A program made the position numbers and the translations under genes. The notes beneath the pieces were generated by a model. It worked only from the letters and a program-made list of their open reading frames with translations. It had not been told where the DNA came from and made no database searches. Positions 6,758 through 10,042 of a stretch of DNA of 10,042 nt are shown here, one piece after another. Source of the stretch: DASQUK01 sp046723645 (lineage in GTDB: Bacteria; Actinomycetota; Acidimicrobiia; Acidimicrobiales; VFJN01). The stretch covers positions 1 to 10,042 of the forward strand of contig JBKOUY010000217.1 of NCBI GenBank assembly GCA_046723645.1, given 5' to 3'. Numbering within the stretch: the first letter of the stretch is position 1; each line of letters opens with the position of its first letter.

Positions 6758-6802
6758 TGGGGAGCGGGCCGGGCGCCGCCGCCAGCCGAGATCGGAGCAC
6801 CC

Positions 6803-8578
6803 ATGGGCCAGCGAGAGATCGATCCAGCCCAGCTCGCCGACGCCGACAAGTTCGAGGCCATACTCGGCCAGTACCTCGCCGGTGACATCGAGGAGGATGC
6901 GTTCCGCATCTTCCGCCTCAACAACGGCATCTACGGTCAGCGCCAGGGTGGGCACAACCAGATGCTGCGGGTGAAGGTCCCGTGGGGTGGGCTCTTGCCC
7001 GACCAGCTCGATCTCATGGCGGACGTCGCGGACCGGTACTCGCGGGGCTGGGGCCACATCACCACCCGCCAGAACGTGCAGTTCCACTACGTCCAGCTCG
7101 AGCGCGTACCCGAGCTGATGCGGTTGCTCGGCACCGTGGGCCTCACGTCCCGGGAGGCGTGCGGCGACACCGTACGCAACGTCCAAGGCTGCCACCTGGC
7201 GGGCGCCTGCCCCTACGAGGTCCTCGACATCACGCCGTGGGCCGAGGCGACCTACCGGCACTTCGTGCGCAATCCGCTCTCGCAGCGCCTACCCCGCAAG
7301 TTCAAGATCAACTTCTCCGGGTGTGCCACCGACTGCGGCCAGGCCATGTTCAACGACATCGGCGTGATCGGCACCACCCGCACCCTGGAGGACGGTGCCG
7401 TCGAGCGTGGCTTCCGGGTCTTCGTCGCGGGCGGCCTGGGCGCCAACCCCCATCCGGCGCTCGCCCTGGAGGACTTCACCCCGCGCGAGGAGCTGATGCC
7501 CACCCTCGAGGCGATCCTCAGGGTGTTCAACAACCACGGCAACCGCGACAACAAGCTCCGGGCCCGGATGAAGTGGCTGGTCGACACCATGGGCTGGGAG
7601 GAGCTGCAGGGACGGATCGTCAAGGAGCGGCGCCTGCTGCTGGGCTCGTCCTCGTGGCCCGGCGGCCTCCCCGAGGAGGTCGAGAAGGCCGGCGACGCCG
7701 CCGCCGGCGCGGCCGAGGGTGTGCTGCCCACGCCCATGGGCCACGGCACGCCCGTCCAGATCACGCGCCGCACGAGCAGCTTCGAGAGCTGGGACGACAC
7801 CAACGTCGTACGCGGCGCCGCCAAGGGGACGGTGTCCGCCATCGCCTACGCACGGCTCGGCGACGTGACTAGCGAGCAGTTCCGGGCCGTCGCCGCGATC
7901 CAGCGGGAGCTCGGGCTCGAGGTGCGGCTCACCAACCGCCAGAACGTGGCGCTCCGCGGGCTCGCCGAGGAGCAGCTGCCCGCCCTCTACGAGCGGCTCC
8001 AGGCGATCGGCATGGCCCAACCGGGGGCGGAGCTCGTGCGTGACGTCGTCGCCTGCCCGGGCGCCGACACGTGCAACCTGGCGGTGACCCAGAGTCGCGG
8101 GCTCGCCGCGGCCATCGGTGCTCGGCTCGAGGAGGAGGGCTTGGCCGAGGTCGGCGGCCTGCGGGTCAACATCTCGGGCTGCACCAACAGCTGTGGGCAG
8201 CACCACACCGCCGACATCGGCTTCTTCGGCGCCGAGCGGCGGGCGCACGGGCGATCGGCGCCCGGCTACCAGATGCTCCTGGGCGGCTACGTGGGCCACG
8301 AGAAGGTCCACTTCGGCGACAAGGCGCTGCGACTGCCGGCGAAGGGGGCGCCCGAGGCCACGGTGCGGGTCGTACGGCGGTTCGCCGACGAGCGCACGGC
8401 CGGCGAGTCCTTCAGGGAGTGGATGGACCGTGCGGGCGGCGCCAAGGCCATCGCCTCGGGCCTCAAGGACCTGGACGAGTTCCCCACGCCCGACGAGGGG
8501 CCCCTGTTCTACGTCGACTACGACGAGACGGGCCCCTACGAGGCCGAGGTCGGTGTCGGCGAATGCGCGGGCGTGTGA
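6803..8578 (+). CDS. sir: Ferredoxin-type siroheme sulfite/nitrite reductase with two four-Cys sites
   Basis: The 591-residue protein has the duplicated NIR_SIR architecture of siroheme reductases that carry out six-electron reduction of sulfite to sulfide or nitrite to ammonia. The C-terminal half holds the classical siroheme/[4Fe-4S] ligands: Cys418 and Cys424 in ACPGADTC, Cys460 and Cys464 in SGCTNSC. Anion-binding residues expected from E. coli SiR are visible as Arg89 (TTRQN), Arg125 (GDTVRNV) and Lys166/Lys168 (LPRKFKI). Unusually, the N-terminal half also has a complete set: Cys130 and Cys136 in GCHLAGAC, Cys174 and Cys178 in SGCATDC. The APS reductase gene 46 bp downstream argues for sulfite as the substrate. 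Sequence alone does not exclude nitrite. GGAG stands 5 bases before ATG 6803. The electron donor is probably ferredoxin, since no flavoprotein subunit gene lies alongside. Confidence 0.92.
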   Translation: MGQREIDPAQLADADKFEAILGQYLAGDIEEDAFRIFRLNNGIYGQRQGGHNQMLRVKVPWGGLLPDQLDLMADVADRYSRGWGHITTRQNVQFHYVQLERVPELMRLLGTVGLTSREACGDTVRNVQGCHLAGACPYEVLDITPWAEATYRHFVRNPLSQRLPRKFKINFSGCATDCGQAMFNDIGVIGTTRTLEDGAVERGFRVFVAGGLGANPHPALALEDFTPREELMPTLEAILRVFNNHGNRDNKLRARMKWLVDTMGWEELQGRIVKERRLLLGSSSWPGGLPEEVEKAGDAAAGAAEGVLPTPMGHGTPVQITRRTSSFESWDDTNVVRGAAKGTVSAIAYARLGDVTSEQFRAVAAIQRELGLEVRLTNRQNVALRGLAEEQLPALYERLQAIGMAQPGAELVRDVVACPGADTCNLAVTQSRGLAAAIGARLEEEGLAEVGGLRVNISGCTNSCGQHHTADIGFFGAERRAHGRSAPGYQMLLGGYVGHEKVHFGDKALRLPAKGAPEATVRVVRRFADERTAGESFREWMDRAGGAKAIASGLKDLDEFPTPDEGPLFYVDYDETGPYEAEVGVGECAGV

Positions 8579-8624
8579 CCGGGTCGGGCGTGTCGAGCAT
8601 GCCCAGTGCGCTGGCGGTGGACAG

Positions 8625-9317
8625 ATGAGCTTCCTGGTCGAACCGCCGCCCCTGCCGGTCCCGCAGTTCCACGACGAGGAGCTGGCCGAGCTGAACGCGG
8701 AGTTCGAGAGGCTGCCGGCCCCGAAGATCATCCAATGGGCCGTCGACAACTACTCGCCCCACCTGTGCCTGGCGGCGTCGATGCAGGATGCGGTCCTGAT
8801 CGACCTGGCCACCAGGGTGGATCCCGGCATCGAGGTCGTCTTCATCGACACCGGCTACCACTTTCCCGAGACGCTCGAGACGGTGGAGGTGGTGCGGAGG
8901 CGCTACGGCCTCAACCTCCGCATGATGACGGTGACGCCCCACGCGGAAGAGCTCTGGAAGGTCGACCCCGAGAGCTGCTGCTCGGCGGTCAAGGTGGGCC
9001 AGCTGGACCGGGCGCTGGCGGGCAAGGCGGCGTGGATGAGCGGGTTGCGCCGCGACGAGGCCCCCAGCCGGTGGGGCACCCCGATCGTGGCCCGCGACCT
9101 GCGGGGCCTGGTGAAGGTGAATCCGCTCGCCACCTGGTCGGACCTGGACGTGCAGGGCTACATCGCCGACCACGACGTGCCGGTCAACCCGTTGCTGCAC
9201 CAGGGCTACACGTCGATCGGCTGCCAACCGTGCACGCAGCCGCCCGTCGACCCCGATGACGCGCGCTCGGGGCGGTGGGCCGGCCACGGCAAGACCGAGT
9301 GCGGCATCCACATGTGA
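8625..9317 (+). CDS. cysH: Assimilatory adenylylsulfate (APS) reductase, Fe-S type
   Basis: The 230-residue enzyme reduces APS to sulfite and AMP using a thiol donor such as thioredoxin. It belongs to the CysH family: AASMQDAVL in the nucleotide-binding region (50-58), FIDTGYHFPET (73-83), GLRRDEA (140-146), and the C-terminal active-site motif KTECGIH with catalytic Cys226. Cys118-Cys119 and Cys200-x2-Cys203 form the CC...CxxC signature that binds a [4Fe-4S] cluster. This marks an APS-specific rather than a PAPS-specific enzyme. The open frame runs further upstream, but only through the 3' end of the reductase gene in another frame. ATG 8625 has a GGTGG about 5 bases upstream and gives the normal family length. 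Its product, sulfite, is the substrate of the enzyme encoded just upstream. ATP sulfurylase genes are not in the window. Confidence 0.95.
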   Translation: MSFLVEPPPLPVPQFHDEELAELNAEFERLPAPKIIQWAVDNYSPHLCLAASMQDAVLIDLATRVDPGIEVVFIDTGYHFPETLETVEVVRRRYGLNLRMMTVTPHAEELWKVDPESCCSAVKVGQLDRALAGKAAWMSGLRRDEAPSRWGTPIVARDLRGLVKVNPLATWSDLDVQGYIADHDVPVNPLLHQGYTSIGCQPCTQPPVDPDDARSGRWAGHGKTECGIHM

Positions 9318-9335
9318 CGCCCTCGGGCGTCTTGT
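9316..9335 (+). terminator. Intrinsic terminator of the sulfite reductase-cysH operon
   Basis: GACGCCC (9316-9322) pairs with GGGCGTC (9325-9331). The loop is tight, best drawn as six pairs closing a CTCG tetraloop, and CTTGT follows. The hairpin overlaps the last bases of the cysH stop codon, and the next gene is convergent. Both facts fit a rho-independent terminator, though the T tract is short, as is common in high-GC genomes. Confidence 0.6.
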
Positions 9336-9410
9336 GCGGGGGAGTGGTCGCTGCGGCGGCCGAGCCCCCGAAGAGGACGCGGTAGGGGCGGGTCGGTCAG
9401 TCCCCGTCGG

Positions 9411-10042
9411 TCACTCGCCGTCGGTCGTCGCGTCGGCCACGGCACCGCCCGGGCGGCCGGCGACGAGCGCCACCGCCACCACGAGCAGACCGCTCGACAG
9501 CAGCACGACCTGCGACGAGTCGAGGCGGCCGAGCAGCGGCCAGGACACCCGGTCGAGCACGTCGCTGGCGATGCCGGCACCGATGGCCGCCAGCGCGAGA
9601 CCAGCCCGGATGACCACGTGGAACACGGCGAACCCCAGCAACCGATCGCGGTCGCCCAGATGCTCCTGGAGCAGCTCCATCGACGTCGCCAGCACCATGG
9701 CGCAGAGCCCGCCGAAGCCGAGCGCCCCCAGCAGCGCCAGGCCGATGGCCGGGGCCTGGCTCATGGTCGCCACCACCGCACCCAGGAGGATCAGCAGCGT
9801 GCGGACCAGCGCCAGATCCCGGCGTTCGAGCTGGCGCAGGATCAACAGCCCGGCGGCGGCTCCGACGCCGAAGCACGCGACGAGCAACCCGAACTCGGTG
9901 TCGCTGGCGTCCAGGACATCGTTCACCCACACGATGCCGATGGAGAAGAGCGCGCCCAGGCCGAACGCCACCGCGGCCGCCACCGGGGCCAACCTGCGGA
10001 CCAGGGGCAGCCGCAGGGCATCGCGGAAGCGGCCACCGGCCG
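9411..10042 (-). CDS. C-terminal half of an MFS-type multi-helix transporter (5' end outside window)
   Basis: The frame is open from the window edge to a TGA at 9413-9411, giving at least 209 residues. It starts with a basic amphipathic stretch (GGRFRDALRLPLVRRL), as in the cytoplasmic loop between helices 6 and 7 of major facilitator proteins. About six hydrophobic segments follow (for example AAVAFGLGALFSIGIVWV, FGLLVACFGVGAAAGLLIL and VVLLSSGLLVVAVALVAG). The short RQLERRDL loop after the second of these is typical of MFS loops. A TTG at 9992 could be read as a start, but the continuous upstream frame with MFS-like character makes an internal position more likely. The gene converges with cysH (93-bp gap). 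The substrate cannot be deduced. Association with sulfur compounds is possible, but nothing here supports it. Family assignment rests on hydrophobicity pattern and loop character rather than a strict signature. Confidence 0.7.
   Translation of the reverse strand, partial: AGGRFRDALRLPLVRRLAPVAAAVAFGLGALFSIGIVWVNDVLDASDTEFGLLVACFGVGAAAGLLILRQLERRDLALVRTLLILLGAVVATMSQAPAIGLALLGALGFGGLCAMVLATSMELLQEHLGDRDRLLGFAVFHVVIRAGLALAAIGAGIASDVLDRVSWPLLGRLDSSQVVLLSSGLLVVAVALVAGRPGGAVADATTDGE

Noticed and set aside
7289..8749. 486-codon minus-strand open frame opposite the sulfite reductase
   Set aside because: It is antisense to four conserved cysteine motifs and spans the sir-cysH junction with no motif of its own.
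9336..9375. GGGGG and CCCCC arms as a terminator for the leftward transporter gene
   Set aside because: The loop of more than 20 bases is itself GC-rich and no T tract follows on the minus strand.
9411..9992. Transporter gene as a short complete protein starting at TTG 9992
   Set aside because: The frame is open to the window edge and encodes a basic loop typical of the middle of a 12-helix MFS protein, so a cut-off longer gene is more likely.

Overview
The window looks like chromosomal DNA of a high-GC actinobacterium, possibly of the Acidimicrobiia type. This placement is inference. It rests on the GC-rich sequence, the frequent GTG starts, an actinobacterial QPWQK motif in NadD, a class II (mycobacterial/plant-type) DAHP synthase, and an Fe-S APS reductase with the SMQDAVL signature. 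All recognised genes are housekeeping or metabolic. I see no insertion sequence, integrase, tRNA, rRNA, CRISPR array or phage gene.

Left block (about 1-4306, all on the minus strand). Transcription runs from a stand-alone NuoF-like NADH-binding flavo-iron-sulfur protein (4306-2897) into nicotinamidase pncA (2849-2253), nicotinate phosphoribosyltransferase pncB (2230-857) and nicotinate-mononucleotide adenylyltransferase nadD (860-225). It then enters a cut-off gene with a charged, Arg-rich N-terminus (186-1). Gaps are 47 bp, 22 bp, a 4-bp GTGA overlap, and 38 bp, so the block reads as one operon. pncA, pncB and nadD form the salvage route nicotinamide -> nicotinate -> NaMN -> NaAD. The first gene probably uses the NAD(H) pool. 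PncA lacks the expected catalytic lysine, which is the main anomaly here.

Centre (4391-6656, plus strand). An 84-bp divergent region, carrying two copies of a GGRAATCCC-like element, separates the NAD block from a primary-type sigma-70 factor with a shortened region 3. A class II DAHP synthase (aroG, first step of the shikimate pathway) follows 52 bp later.

Right block (6803-9317, plus strand). A 146-bp leader with an inverted repeat and a 13-bp palindrome precedes a siroheme sulfite/nitrite reductase and an APS reductase (cysH). Together they form the reducing arm of assimilatory sulfate reduction: APS -> sulfite -> sulfide. The reductase carries a complete four-cysteine siroheme/[4Fe-4S] motif in both pseudo-symmetric halves, which is unusual for the assimilatory family. 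A hairpin terminator overlaps the cysH stop. A convergent MFS-type transporter gene, truncated by the window edge, fills 9411-10042.

I do not see a clearly new multi-gene system. The most promising leads are the two-site reductase, the lysine-less PncA, and the coupling of a NuoF-like protein to NAD salvage.
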